Of a DNA stretch of 64,000 bases, positions 28,143 to 37,880 are shown in pieces. Every line of letters starts with the position of its first letter. The first letter of the stretch is position 1. Under the pieces are notes generated by a model that worked only from the letters and a program-made list of their open reading frames with translations, searched no databases and was not told the origin of the DNA. The DNA comes from Paenibacillus_E oryzisoli_A (GTDB taxonomy: Bacteria; Bacillota; Bacilli; Paenibacillales; NBRC-103111): assembly GCF_050467285.1 (NCBI RefSeq), contig NZ_JBCMUN010000001.1, positions 372,001-436,000 of the forward strand. Reading direction: 5' to 3'. The position numbers and the translations under genes were made by a program.

Positions 28143-28940
28143 ATGAAAGTTGTTATTCTAGCGGGTGGCTATGGAACCAGAATAAGTGAAGAATCACATC
28201 TGAGACCCAAACCAATGATTGAGATTGGAGGAAGACCTATTTTGTGGCATATTATGAAATTATATTCTTCATATGGATATAATGATTTTATTATTTGCTT
28301 AGGTTATAAAGGTTATTACATTAAAGAGTACTTTGCACATTATTTTTTACATGAATCTGATGTTACTTTTGATTTTAGAGACGGCAACGAAATGATCACA
28401 CATCAGCACTCAGCTGAGCCATGGAAAGTTACATTGGTAAATACGGGTTTAGATACTATGACCGGTGGCCGAATTAAGCGAATTGAACAATATATTAATA
28501 GTGAACCATTTATGCTCACATATGGTGATGGGGTTTCCAATATTGATATTGGGGAGCTTGTGAAATTTCATAAATTGCATGGACGCATATCAACAGTTTC
28601 AACAGTTCAACCAAGTGGAAGATTTGGTGCACTAGACATCAATTTGTCAGATGAAGTGAATGGATTCCAAGAGAAGCCTAAGGGGGATGGTTCTTGGATT
28701 AATGCTGGTTTTTTTGTTATGAATCCAGACGTGTTTAAATTTATTAAAGATGATTCTACAATTTTTGAGAAAGAACCATTGGAAGATCTAGCAAAGTCAA
28801 ATCAACTTATGGCATTTAAACATAATAGTTTTTGGCACCCTATGGATACACTTAGAGATAAAAATTTCCTTGAGGAACTGTGGAAAAGTGGAAATGCCCC
28901 ATGGAAGACATGGAATTCAGATGAGACGGTGGACAAATGA
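28143..28940 (+). CDS. rfbF: glucose-1-phosphate cytidylyltransferase
   Basis: Makes CDP-glucose from glucose-1-phosphate and CTP, the entry step to CDP-dideoxyhexoses. 265 residues, with the nucleotidyltransferase signature LAGGYGTRISEESHLRPKPM, the lysine of EKPKGDGSWINAGFFV and FWHPMDTLRDKNFLEELW at the C-terminus, all diagnostic of RfbF/DdhA. Stop overlaps the ATG of rfbG by 4 bp. Confidence 0.96.
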   Translation: MKVVILAGGYGTRISEESHLRPKPMIEIGGRPILWHIMKLYSSYGYNDFIICLGYKGYYIKEYFAHYFLHESDVTFDFRDGNEMITHQHSAEPWKVTLVNTGLDTMTGGRIKRIEQYINSEPFMLTYGDGVSNIDIGELVKFHKLHGRISTVSTVQPSGRFGALDINLSDEVNGFQEKPKGDGSWINAGFFVMNPDVFKFIKDDSTIFEKEPLEDLAKSNQLMAFKHNSFWHPMDTLRDKNFLEELWKSGNAPWKTWNSDETVDK

Positions 28941-29995
28941 TATCGATGAATTTTTGGGAAAATAAAAAAGTTTTTATTACGGGTCATACAGGTTTTAAAG
29001 GTTCTTGGCTATGTATGATTCTAACGAAGTATGGAGCCCATGTATATGGTTATGCCTTAGAACCACCGACAGAACCAAGTTTATATAGTTTGTGTAAGGT
29101 AGAAACTAAGATTAAGCGTTCATTTATTGGTGATATTCGCGATTATAATAAGCTGGATGAAGCATTAACATCTGTTGAACCTAATATTATTATTCATATG
29201 GCAGCCCAACCATTAGTTAGGGATTCTTACAAAAATCCTGTTGATACTTATTCTATTAATGTAATGGGTACTGTGAATTTATTGGAAATTGCAAGAAAGT
29301 TAACCCAGTTAAAAGTTATTATCAATGTAACCACAGATAAATGTTATGATAATAAAGAGTGGGAATGGGGATATCGTGAAACGGAGCCGCTTGGGGGATT
29401 TGACCCATATTCAAGCAGTAAAGCTTGCTCTGAACTTGTAACAAGCGCATATCGAGAATCATTTTTTAGCGGTCATACATCAGTAGCTATTGCAACGGCA
29501 AGGGCTGGAAATGTAATTGGAGGAGGTGATTGGGCAGAAGACAGACTGTTACCAGATTGCTTTAGATCCCTCACGAATTCTGTACCTATTAAAATACGTA
29601 ACCCTCATTCCATAAGGCCGTGGCAGCATGTGATAGAGCCATTAAGCGGATATTTGCTACTAGCTCAGAATCTTTATGAGGATGGGCGTGAATTTATAGG
29701 AGCTTGGAATTTTGGACCCAATGAGGTCGATACTAAACCTGTCAGCTGGATTGTTCAAAAGTTATGTGATATGTGGGCAGAAGGCTCTACTTACATTGTT
29801 GATAATACATCTCAACCTCATGAAGCCAAGTATTTAAAACTTGATATTTCTAAAGCAAAATCCAGGTTGAAATGGCAACCTAGATGGAGTTTAGAAATTG
29901 CTTTGGAAAAGATTTTAGAGTGGAATAAAGCATATAAGAATGACAAAGATATGGCTGAAGTGTGCTTCCAACAAATAGAAGATTATTTTAAATAG
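28937..29995 (+). CDS. rfbG: CDP-glucose 4,6-dehydratase
   Basis: NAD-dependent short-chain dehydratase that converts CDP-glucose to CDP-4-keto-6-deoxyglucose. Hallmarks are TGHTGFKGSWL (nucleotide loop), NVTTDKCYDNKEWEWGYRE, and the catalytic YSSSK within FDPYSSSKACSELV. 352 residues, normal length. Coupled to rfbF and followed 15 bp later by the yerE-like gene. Confidence 0.96.
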   Translation: MISMNFWENKKVFITGHTGFKGSWLCMILTKYGAHVYGYALEPPTEPSLYSLCKVETKIKRSFIGDIRDYNKLDEALTSVEPNIIIHMAAQPLVRDSYKNPVDTYSINVMGTVNLLEIARKLTQLKVIINVTTDKCYDNKEWEWGYRETEPLGGFDPYSSSKACSELVTSAYRESFFSGHTSVAIATARAGNVIGGGDWAEDRLLPDCFRSLTNSVPIKIRNPHSIRPWQHVIEPLSGYLLLAQNLYEDGREFIGAWNFGPNEVDTKPVSWIVQKLCDMWAEGSTYIVDNTSQPHEAKYLKLDISKAKSRLKWQPRWSLEIALEKILEWNKAYKNDKDMAEVCFQQIEDYFK

Positions 29996-30010
29996 ATTGG
30001 AGAAATTGCC

Positions 30011-31780
30011 ATGAAGCTTTCTGATTATGTAGTAGACACGATAGCAAAAGAAGGTGTCTCTCATGTATTTGAATTTATAGGTGGTGCGATTGTGCACTTA
30101 CTAGATTCAATAGCCGCAAGAGATGATATTCAATGTGTCTCAGTTCGTCACGAACAGGCGGGGGCTTTTGCTGCTGAAGCATATGCTCGTGTAAACGGGA
30201 ATTTGGGAGTGGCAATGGCAACTAGTGGTCCAGGAGCGTTAAACCTTCTTACAGGAATAGGAAGCTGCTTCTTTGATTCGGTTCCTTGTTTATTTATTAC
30301 GGGACAAGTTAATACGTATGAGTATAAATTTGATAGATCCATAAGGCAAATTGGTTTTCAAGAAACTGATATTGTTTCAGTAGCCAAGCCCTTGACTAAA
30401 CATGCAGAGTTAATTACTGATCCACTTAAGATTCGATATTGTTTGGAAAAAGCGATATTTCTTGCTAAACATGGGAGACCAGGTCCTGTATTATTAGATA
30501 TTCCTATGAATTTGCAAAGAGCAGATATAAATCCTACAGAACTAGAAAGTTTTTTTGACAGTTCAGAATTTAAACAGCTAACATTTTTGAATTTCATTTC
30601 AGAGAGAACAATAAATGATGTAGTTAACTTACTGGCACAGGCAAAAAGACCAGCACTATTAGCCGGAGGCGGAGTTAGGGCAAGTTACGGAACAACTGCA
30701 TTGGATAAATTTCTTGAAATTACAGGAGTACCTGTTGTTTGTTCTTTGATGGGAATTGATGCTATATCTCATCAGAACCCTTTATATTATGGGATGATAG
30801 GTTCATATGGGAATAGATATAGTAATTTGATTTTGGCAAATTCCGATTTATTAATAGTTTTGGGTTCAAGGTTAGATAGTAGGCAGACGGGTACAAGACC
30901 TGATACTTTTGCTAGAGAAGCAACAATTATTCATGTTGATATAGATGACAATGAACTCAATGCAAAGGTCGAGGCAGATATTGCTGTAAAATCCGATATT
31001 AGAGCATTTCTTGATATTCTAAATTCTAGTTTAGAGAATTACGAAAAGCCAGATCTACAAGAGTGGTACAGAGTTATTGATATTTACCGCGAAAAATATC
31101 CAACATATTCTGCCGAGCAAAAGGAAGACAGAATAGAACCCAATCGGTTTATCCAACATTTGTCTTCGGTGACTCCAGAAGGAACCGCAATCTGCCTTGA
31201 TGTTGGACAGCATCAAATGTGGGCTTCACAGTCTTTTAAATTAAAGAAGAATCAAAGACTTTTAAATTCTGGTGGTATGGGGGCAATGGGTTTTGCATTG
31301 CCAGCTGCTATTGGCGCAGCATTGGTCACTAATGAAGATGTGGTAGTGATTGCTGGTGATGGTGGAATCCAAGTCAATATTCAAGAGTTAGATACTATCG
31401 TGAGATTAAAACTTCCAGTAAAAATCTTTGTACTAAATAACAGTTCTCTTGGAATGGTAAGACAATTTCAAGATATTTATTTTAATGGAAGACAGCAATC
31501 GACTATTTATAATAACCCGGATTTTACAAAAATAGCTACTTCTTATGGGATACCTTCTTATCATATTACAACACCAGAAGAAACCAGTGAAATTCTTGCT
31601 ACTGTTTTTTCCACTAAAGGTGCTGTTTTGGTTGAAGTATCTTTGGAGCAGAACACGGCAGTTAATCCTAAATTGGTAGTCAATAGACCTATAGAAGATA
31701 TGTATCCTTTTCTATCTCGAGAGGAATTACAAAGTGTCATGAAAATAAATTTGGTTGCTGAAATGGACGTACCTAAATGA
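30011..31780 (+). CDS. thiamine-diphosphate enzyme, YerE-like (acetolactate synthase homologue)
   Basis: 589 residues, with the acetohydroxyacid synthase layout: N-terminal TPP glutamate in VRHEQAGAFAAEAYAR, a central FAD-type domain, and C-terminal GDGGIQVNIQELDTI...NNSSLGM for Mg-TPP. Branched-chain amino acid synthesis is unlikely in this setting: it sits directly after CDP-glucose 4,6-dehydratase and before an SDR reductase. That order matches Yersinia pseudotuberculosis, where the flavoenzyme YerE adds a two-carbon unit from pyruvate to CDP-3,6-dideoxy-4-ketohexose to start yersiniose. Ordinary IlvB or another TPP lyase cannot be excluded from sequence alone. AT-rich like its neighbours. 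Confidence 0.8.
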   Translation: MKLSDYVVDTIAKEGVSHVFEFIGGAIVHLLDSIAARDDIQCVSVRHEQAGAFAAEAYARVNGNLGVAMATSGPGALNLLTGIGSCFFDSVPCLFITGQVNTYEYKFDRSIRQIGFQETDIVSVAKPLTKHAELITDPLKIRYCLEKAIFLAKHGRPGPVLLDIPMNLQRADINPTELESFFDSSEFKQLTFLNFISERTINDVVNLLAQAKRPALLAGGGVRASYGTTALDKFLEITGVPVVCSLMGIDAISHQNPLYYGMIGSYGNRYSNLILANSDLLIVLGSRLDSRQTGTRPDTFAREATIIHVDIDDNELNAKVEADIAVKSDIRAFLDILNSSLENYEKPDLQEWYRVIDIYREKYPTYSAEQKEDRIEPNRFIQHLSSVTPEGTAICLDVGQHQMWASQSFKLKKNQRLLNSGGMGAMGFALPAAIGAALVTNEDVVVIAGDGGIQVNIQELDTIVRLKLPVKIFVLNNSSLGMVRQFQDIYFNGRQQSTIYNNPDFTKIATSYGIPSYHITTPEETSEILATVFSTKGAVLVEVSLEQNTAVNPKLVVNRPIEDMYPFLSREELQSVMKINLVAEMDVPK

Positions 31781-32700
31781 TAAAGATCGCGATTCTCGGT
31801 GCCACAAGTCATATTGCTAAAAATCTTATTTATCATATGTATGCAAATCTAAATTGGGAATTCTATTTATTTAATCGAAATCAACATAATCTAGAAAGAT
31901 TTTTAATGAAGCTCCCCGCAAAGGAAAGAATTAGCTTTGCCAATTATTGCGATTTTACTAATTATAAATTTGATGTTCTAATAAATTGTGTAGGTATAGG
32001 TGATCCGGGGAAGCTTTCAGAAAATTATTATGAAGTTTTTAAAATAACAGAACAATTTGACAATTTATGCTGTGAATATTTATCAAATCATCCTAAAACT
32101 TTGTATATAAATTTAAGTTCTGGAGCTGTTTATCTTAATGATTTTAAGGAACCGGCTTCACTAAATACAGAAGCGGTAATAAAAGTAAATCATATTAATA
32201 TCTCAGAATTTTATGGTATTGCAAAATTAAATTCAGAAGCAAAACATAGAAGTTTAAGTAATTATAAAATCGTCGATTTAAGAATTTTCGGATTCTTTAG
32301 TAGATTTATTGATTTGCAATCTCAGTTTTTTATGACAGATGTTATTAAAGCGATAATCAATAAAGAAGTCCTTGAAACTAGTTCAAGTAATATAATTAGA
32401 GATTATGTCCATCCAATTGACTTTGTAAGGCTTATCGAGATAGTAATAAATTCCGACAAAATACTAAATGCAGCTTTTGATGTATATTCTGTTGAGCCAA
32501 TTAGTAAAATGGATATTTTGGATTTTTTTGTACGAAAATATGGGCTTAAATATTATACAAATGAAAAGTTTTCAGTATCGGCTACTGGAAACAAAAGCAA
32601 TTACTATACTTGCAATAAAGAAATATCTAAGTTAGGCTACCAGCCTCATTATTCTACTTTGCAAACTATTCAGAATGAGTTGCTTCATATTTTGGCGTAA
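31777..32700 (+). CDS. NAD(P)-dependent SDR reductase, YerF-like
   Basis: 307 residues, atypical extended SDR: GATSHIAKN nucleotide loop, NLSSGAVYLND, catalytic YGIAK. RDYVHPIDFVRLIEI matches the sugar-epimerase family. Starts inside the last codons of the yerE-like gene (4-bp overlap). By position it would reduce the ketone of the two-carbon branch, giving CDP-yersiniose, as YerF does. The exact substrate is inferred. Confidence 0.72.
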   Translation: MIKIAILGATSHIAKNLIYHMYANLNWEFYLFNRNQHNLERFLMKLPAKERISFANYCDFTNYKFDVLINCVGIGDPGKLSENYYEVFKITEQFDNLCCEYLSNHPKTLYINLSSGAVYLNDFKEPASLNTEAVIKVNHINISEFYGIAKLNSEAKHRSLSNYKIVDLRIFGFFSRFIDLQSQFFMTDVIKAIINKEVLETSSSNIIRDYVHPIDFVRLIEIVINSDKILNAAFDVYSVEPISKMDILDFFVRKYGLKYYTNEKFSVSATGNKSNYYTCNKEISKLGYQPHYSTLQTIQNELLHILA

Positions 32701-32730
32701 TAAGTATAGATAGAAATGCGAGGCAAAAAA

Positions 32731-33747
32731 ATGAAGAAGATATCCATTGTTACTCCTTGTTTTAATGAAGAAGAAAACGTCGAAGAAGTATACAATCAGG
32801 TTAAGCATCAGATTAATGAATTAACTAATTTTACTTATGAGCATATTTTTATTGATAATTCCTCAACGGATAATACAGTAGAAATATTAAAGGGAATCGC
32901 TTCTAAAGATGCTAATGTTAAGATTATTGTAAATGCCAGAAACTTTGGTCATATTAGATCACCTTATCATGCTCTGCTTCAAGCTACTGGTGATGCAGCA
33001 ATTTTGCTTGTTGCTGACTTGCAAGATCCTCCTACATTAATAAGTAATTTTATTGAAAAGTGGGAAGAGGGATATAAGGTTGTGCTTGGAGTGAAAAGTC
33101 ATAGTGAAGAGTCAGCCCTTATGTTTGCGATTCGAAAAACTTACTATAATTTCATTAATCGTGTTTCTGAAATAGAACTGACAAAGAATAATACTGGATT
33201 TGGATTGTATGATAGAAAGGTTATCGAAGTATTAAAAGGTATTGAAGATCCTTATCCTTATTTCAGAGGATTAATTTCTGATATTGGTTTCAAAAGTTAT
33301 AAAATTGAATATTTACAGCCAGTTAGACGCCGCGGGATAACTAAAAATAATTTTTATACACTTTATGATATCGCTATGCTGGGAATAACCAATCATTCTA
33401 AAGTTCCATTACGTTTAGCTGCAATGCTCGGATTTGGAATGTCAGCTTTAAGTTTTAGCGTGGCAATTATTTATTTTCTAGCTAAAGTTATTTTTTGGAA
33501 TTATTTCTCTGTAGGAATGGCACCACTAATTATTGGATTATTTTTCTTTTCCTCTATTCAATTGTTTTTTATTGGTATTATTGGAGAGTATATCGGATCA
33601 ATTCATACTCAGGTACTAAAAAGACCTCTTGTAATAGAAAAGGAGAGGTATAATTTTGATGAAGAAGATGAGAGTTTAAAATCTTTCAATTATAATCTAG
33701 CTCGAAATCAAGTTGCAAGTACTACAGAAGAAACAACAGATAAATAG
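32731..33747 (+). CDS. GtrB/DPMS-type glycosyltransferase family 2 with two C-terminal helices
   Basis: 338 residues from ATG 32731 (GAGG 7 bp upstream; another ATG lies 5 codons earlier). GT-A domain with SIVTPCFNEEENVEEVY, FIDNSSTDNT and the metal motif ADLQDPP; two membrane helices at about 230-255 and 265-290. This is the shape of enzymes that move a sugar onto undecaprenyl phosphate (GtrB, ArnC). With GtrA at 26195 it would supply a lipid-linked sugar for side-branch addition outside the membrane. Confidence 0.87.
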   Translation: MKKISIVTPCFNEEENVEEVYNQVKHQINELTNFTYEHIFIDNSSTDNTVEILKGIASKDANVKIIVNARNFGHIRSPYHALLQATGDAAILLVADLQDPPTLISNFIEKWEEGYKVVLGVKSHSEESALMFAIRKTYYNFINRVSEIELTKNNTGFGLYDRKVIEVLKGIEDPYPYFRGLISDIGFKSYKIEYLQPVRRRGITKNNFYTLYDIAMLGITNHSKVPLRLAAMLGFGMSALSFSVAIIYFLAKVIFWNYFSVGMAPLIIGLFFFSSIQLFFIGIIGEYIGSIHTQVLKRPLVIEKERYNFDEEDESLKSFNYNLARNQVASTTEETTDK

Positions 33748-33787
33748 AGACGCCATCTAATTTAACAATTTAGGAAAGGGAAGTCTT

Positions 33788-36015
33788 GTGTCAACTAACA
33801 ATGAACTTGCCAAAAAAACTGATTTAGATCTTTCTAGTATTTTCATATATTTTATATTATCGATTCTTTCAAACTGGACAATTGGACAATTGGATATCAT
33901 ATAATATTGTTATTCCAAGTACCAGCATTGTATATTTTTCCAGTATGGATTATATTGTTTATATTTAGTACAATAATATTTTATAGATTTACTAGTGTAA
34001 AACAATTAAAGGGTTTTATTTCCTACTCTAACATATTAATTTTATTAATTTTTAGCATTATTTCAATAATGTCATTGATTATATCAAGACCAGATAATGA
34101 TGATATTGAATTTTTCCATAGAGCATTTTTACAGTTCTTTCACCTTCATGATCCCATATATGTTAATGAAACCTTACTAAATTTTAGTGGATTGCCACCT
34201 CTATCTATTTTGCATTTGACTACATCATATGAATATTTGATAATATTTATTGCAAAAATAATCGGGATTAATCCAGTAATTGTTTACCAGAATTGTATGA
34301 GCTGGCTTGCTTCATTAATTACATTGCTTACATATTATTCTTTATTTAGAATGTTTGGGGCGAAACAAAAAACTTCTTTTATTGCTGTATTACTTACTGT
34401 TCTTTTTTTTATCATTGACGGAAATGTTCATCGATCGTTTGGAAATATGGCTTTTGTTAGATTATGGCAGGGAAAAACGATCTTATGGACAACATTAATT
34501 CCAATATGTTTTTTCATTATCTATAAATACATCACCTCCAAAAATAATTTTTATTTTTTCTGTATTTTTATGGCATCAGTTTGTGCCTTGGGTTTAAGTA
34601 ATGCAGGTGTGTTTTTAATACCTATTATGGTAATAACTGTTGGATGCGTTAATTTCTTTAGCAACTTGCTTATCTACAAGCGAGTACTAAAAGGTGAAAT
34701 ATATCACTCAATTTTAATTATTATTGGAAGTCTTTATTGTAGTGTTGCAGCATTGCTTATTACCTTGGGAATTCTGCCTCAACCTAAGGATAAAACGGCC
34801 TGGGTATATGGTTGGCCATCTCATTGGTTCGAAAATATTATGCTAGTTTTTGGAGACTATTCAACTTTAGTACGAGATGTTCTTATCTTGCTTATAGTGC
34901 CGTTCATCGCTCTTCCCTTTCGTAAGGCTTTGCTTATTATTATTTATTCTCTGAGCATTACTTTTTTGTTTTTTAATCCACTAGTAGGACCAATAGTAAT
35001 GAGTTATGTAGAACCAGCGTCATACTGGAGATTAGTGTACTTATTGCCAATCCCTTTAAGTTTTGGTTTGATTGCTAATATATTTGAGCAGTGGAAGCAA
35101 TACAAAGGAAGCGGAGTATATTTAAGACCGATCTTGGCGCTTGCAATTATAATAATAACTTTGGTTACTATTGAAAAGGTTAGTATTTCTCCCAAAGAGA
35201 TAAGTTTTAAACCCCCTTTTGCTTACAAGTTTGATCAGAAAGTTCTGAATTCGGCAAAAAAAATAAATTCTATTTTGAATAATAATCTTAACTTATTGAT
35301 TCCTGACGAAATGGTTGCTGTTCTTCCTTTATTGAATCATAATATCCGTTTGGAAGCAGGAAGAAGTAACTCAGTTCAACATTATTTTCTAGAATATGGC
35401 GATTCTATAGAAGGATTACGAAGACAACAAGCAAAAGGATTCATTGAAACAACTGAGCCGACGTATGCCGATGCTTTCCATACATCTATTAATTCTGGAG
35501 TTAATGGGATTATTTCAAAAAAAGAAAATTTGCCGAAAATTGTTAGGGAACTCGCGAAAAAACATGAAGGTTGGGAGATTGCTTATATCGATACTAGCTA
35601 TTTTTTATTACTAAAAAACTATCAAAGTAATTTTATTATAAACTTTGGCCTTCCATTAAGTATTTCCTTTTCTGAAAATCGCACAGTAAAAGCCTCTGGG
35701 AATTTGGATAGTGTGGAAGAAAATAGTTTCTCTATTGTACTAGAAGGTTGGATTAATATCCCAGGTAAACCAAACGTAACGCTTATTGTTACTGATGCTC
35801 AAGATCATATACTGGCAACAACCAAAAACTGTTTTGACAGACCAGATGTTTCAAAAGCGCGCAACGATTCGTCTATAACTACAGCTGGTTGGATTACTAT
35901 TATTGATAAAAAAAAATTAAAAAGTAATGATAACAAATTTCGAATTTATTATTATGATGAAGTTCTACAATCTGCAGTTAACTTCATTAACTTCGATGGA
36001 AATAAAACGCTCTAG
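33788..36015 (+). pseudogene. large GT-C-like membrane protein split by an 8-bp tandem duplication
   Basis: A GTG start at 33788 (GGAAAGG upstream) opens a frame that stops at 33904 after 38 residues. The main frame, 702 residues from about 33907, has no ribosome site of its own. The two are joined if one copy of the tandem 8-mer TGGACAAT (33875-33882, 33883-33890) is removed: the protein then reads through ...SNWTIGYHIILLFQVPAL and totals 739 residues. It has about a dozen helices to residue 450 and a beta-rich C-terminal domain of about 150 residues. Resembles GT-C-type membrane glycosyltransferases but no family is certain. May be off-phase, truly broken, or a sequencing error. Confidence 0.75.
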
Positions 36016-36105
36016 CAATTTTGATTTAATAGAAGTCGACAAAACTAGTTGACAGACGGGTTATTAGATGTTCTGGCAATCCAACAATAATAAAGAGGCG
36101 TGAAG

Positions 36106-37329
36106 ATGAAACACTATAATTATTTGGTAATTGGCAGTGGGATTATTGGACTTACAATAGCTCGTGAATTATTGATACGCAATCCTGAACTCACAGTTGG
36201 TATATTGGAGAAAGAATCTGGTATAGCACAACATTCAAGCGGACGAAATAGTGGAGTTCTTCATGCTGGTTTCTATTATACAGCAGACAGCTTAAAGGCT
36301 AAGTTTACCCGTGAGGGTAACAGTGCGATGCAACAATATTGCATAGTGAATGGCCTTCGTATTAATAATTGCGGCAAACTTATTGTGGCAACTGATGTCG
36401 ATGAGTTAAAAGGACTTGAGGAACTTAAACGTCGCGGTGATCGTAATGGTGTTACACTACATTGGAAATCGGAAGAAGAAGTGACGGAAATCGATCCTAA
36501 TGTCAAAACATATCTCAAAGCCCTATATTCACCTAATACGGCATCTGTTGACCCAGTTGAGGTATGTAATGCATTAAAGAATGAAATATTAGCTAATGGA
36601 GTTGAAATTATTTATAATGCAAATTTCAAGTGTAAAAGAAATAATGAAATTATTACAAATCGAGGAATATATACTTGCGACTATCTTGTTAATGCTGCTG
36701 GATTATATGCTGACAAGATTGCCCATCAGTTTGGATTCGGAAAGAAATATACAATCATACCTTTTAAGGGGATTTATTTAAAGTATGATAAAAATAAAAC
36801 GGATATTGCAACCAATATTTATCCAGTACCGAATTTAAAGAATCCTTTTCTTGGGGTTCATTTTACTAAGACGGTTGATAATAGCATCAAGATCGGGCCA
36901 ACGGCTATTCCGGCATTTTGGCGGGAAAATTATAAAGGTTTACAGAAATTTCGATTTGATGAGTTCTTACAGATTCTTTACTATGAAGCTAAACTATTTC
37001 TTAAAAACTCATTTAACTTCCGTAGTTTAGCATTTGATGAAATGAAAAAATATAGAAAATCCATTTTTATTGGGTTATCATTAAAAATGGTGAAAAAGCT
37101 CGATAAAGAAGGATTTGGTCAATTCCTACGACCAGGAATCCGAGCACAATTACTAAATAAAAAAACGCTTGAATTAGTACAGGATTTTGTAATAGAGGGA
37201 GATGCAAATTCTATGCATGTCTTAAATGCAGTTTCTCCTGCTTTCACATGTTCGATGCCTTTTGCAAAATATGTGGTGGACGAGATTGAACTGAAAAAAA
37301 GAGGAGGTTCTCACATTGAAATTGGTTGA
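36106..37329 (+). CDS. FAD-dependent oxidoreductase, L-2-hydroxyglutarate oxidase (LhgO) family
   Basis: 407 residues from ATG 36106 (AGAGG upstream). DAO-type flavoprotein: dinucleotide fold YLVIGSGIIGLTIARELL at the N-terminus, SSGRNSGVLHAGFYY, YLVNAAGLYADKIA, and the C-terminal FVIEGDANSMHVLNAVSPAF, all like LhgO. Biochemical role in a glycan cluster is unclear; it may oxidise a sugar-acid substituent, or be a passenger. Overlaps the following rmlC by 14 bp, so co-translation is likely. Confidence 0.85.
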   Translation: MKHYNYLVIGSGIIGLTIARELLIRNPELTVGILEKESGIAQHSSGRNSGVLHAGFYYTADSLKAKFTREGNSAMQQYCIVNGLRINNCGKLIVATDVDELKGLEELKRRGDRNGVTLHWKSEEEVTEIDPNVKTYLKALYSPNTASVDPVEVCNALKNEILANGVEIIYNANFKCKRNNEIITNRGIYTCDYLVNAAGLYADKIAHQFGFGKKYTIIPFKGIYLKYDKNKTDIATNIYPVPNLKNPFLGVHFTKTVDNSIKIGPTAIPAFWRENYKGLQKFRFDEFLQILYYEAKLFLKNSFNFRSLAFDEMKKYRKSIFIGLSLKMVKKLDKEGFGQFLRPGIRAQLLNKKTLELVQDFVIEGDANSMHVLNAVSPAFTCSMPFAKYVVDEIELKKRGGSHIEIG

Positions 37330-37864
37330 AACGAAGTTAAAAGATGTCTATATCATTGAGCCTCAGGCGTTTGGTGATCATCGTGGTTATTTTATGGAAA
37401 GCTATAATAAACGGAAGTTTGAGGAAATGGGATTAAACTTTGATTTTGTTCAAGACAATCATTCCCTTTCTGTTGAAGCTGGTACTATTCGAGGCTTACA
37501 TTATCAACTTCATCCAAAGGCGCAAACGAAAGTTGTACGAGCTCTGGTTGGTGCAATCTATGATGTCGTTGTTGACATCCGTAAAAATTCACCAACATTT
37601 GGTCAATGGATTGGCGTTATTTTGAGCGAGGATAACAATCGCCAGATTGTTGTACCTAAGGGATTTGCGCATGGTATTTGTACACTTGTTTCTAACACTC
37701 AGATTCTTTACAAAGTCGATGAATATTATTCTCCTGAGAATGATAGAGGCATACTTTGGAACGACCCAGATTTGGCAATTGAATGGCCTACATCAAAACC
37801 TGTGCTTTCTGACAAAGATCTGAAACAACCGCGATTAAAAGAAGCAGAAATAAACTTTGATTAG
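37316..37864 (+). CDS. rmlC: dTDP-4-dehydrorhamnose 3,5-epimerase (first copy)
   Basis: 182-residue cupin epimerase. Active-site segments RGLHYQ (catalytic His), GAIYDVVVDIR, and PKGFAHGICTL are present, and EPQAFGDHRGYFMESYN is the RmlC N-terminus. TTG start with GAGGAGG upstream, inside the end of the oxidoreductase gene. A second, more GC-rich copy lies at 44283. No rmlB is seen in the window. Confidence 0.95.
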   Translation: MKLVETKLKDVYIIEPQAFGDHRGYFMESYNKRKFEEMGLNFDFVQDNHSLSVEAGTIRGLHYQLHPKAQTKVVRALVGAIYDVVVDIRKNSPTFGQWIGVILSEDNNRQIVVPKGFAHGICTLVSNTQILYKVDEYYSPENDRGILWNDPDLAIEWPTSKPVLSDKDLKQPRLKEAEINFD

Positions 37865-37880
37865 AGGAGAACTTAAACAA

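Noticed and set aside
30011..31780. Reading the TPP enzyme as ilvB (acetolactate synthase for valine/leucine)
   Set aside because: No ilvN, ilvC or leu genes nearby, AT-rich like the glycan genes, and placed between CDP-sugar enzymes.
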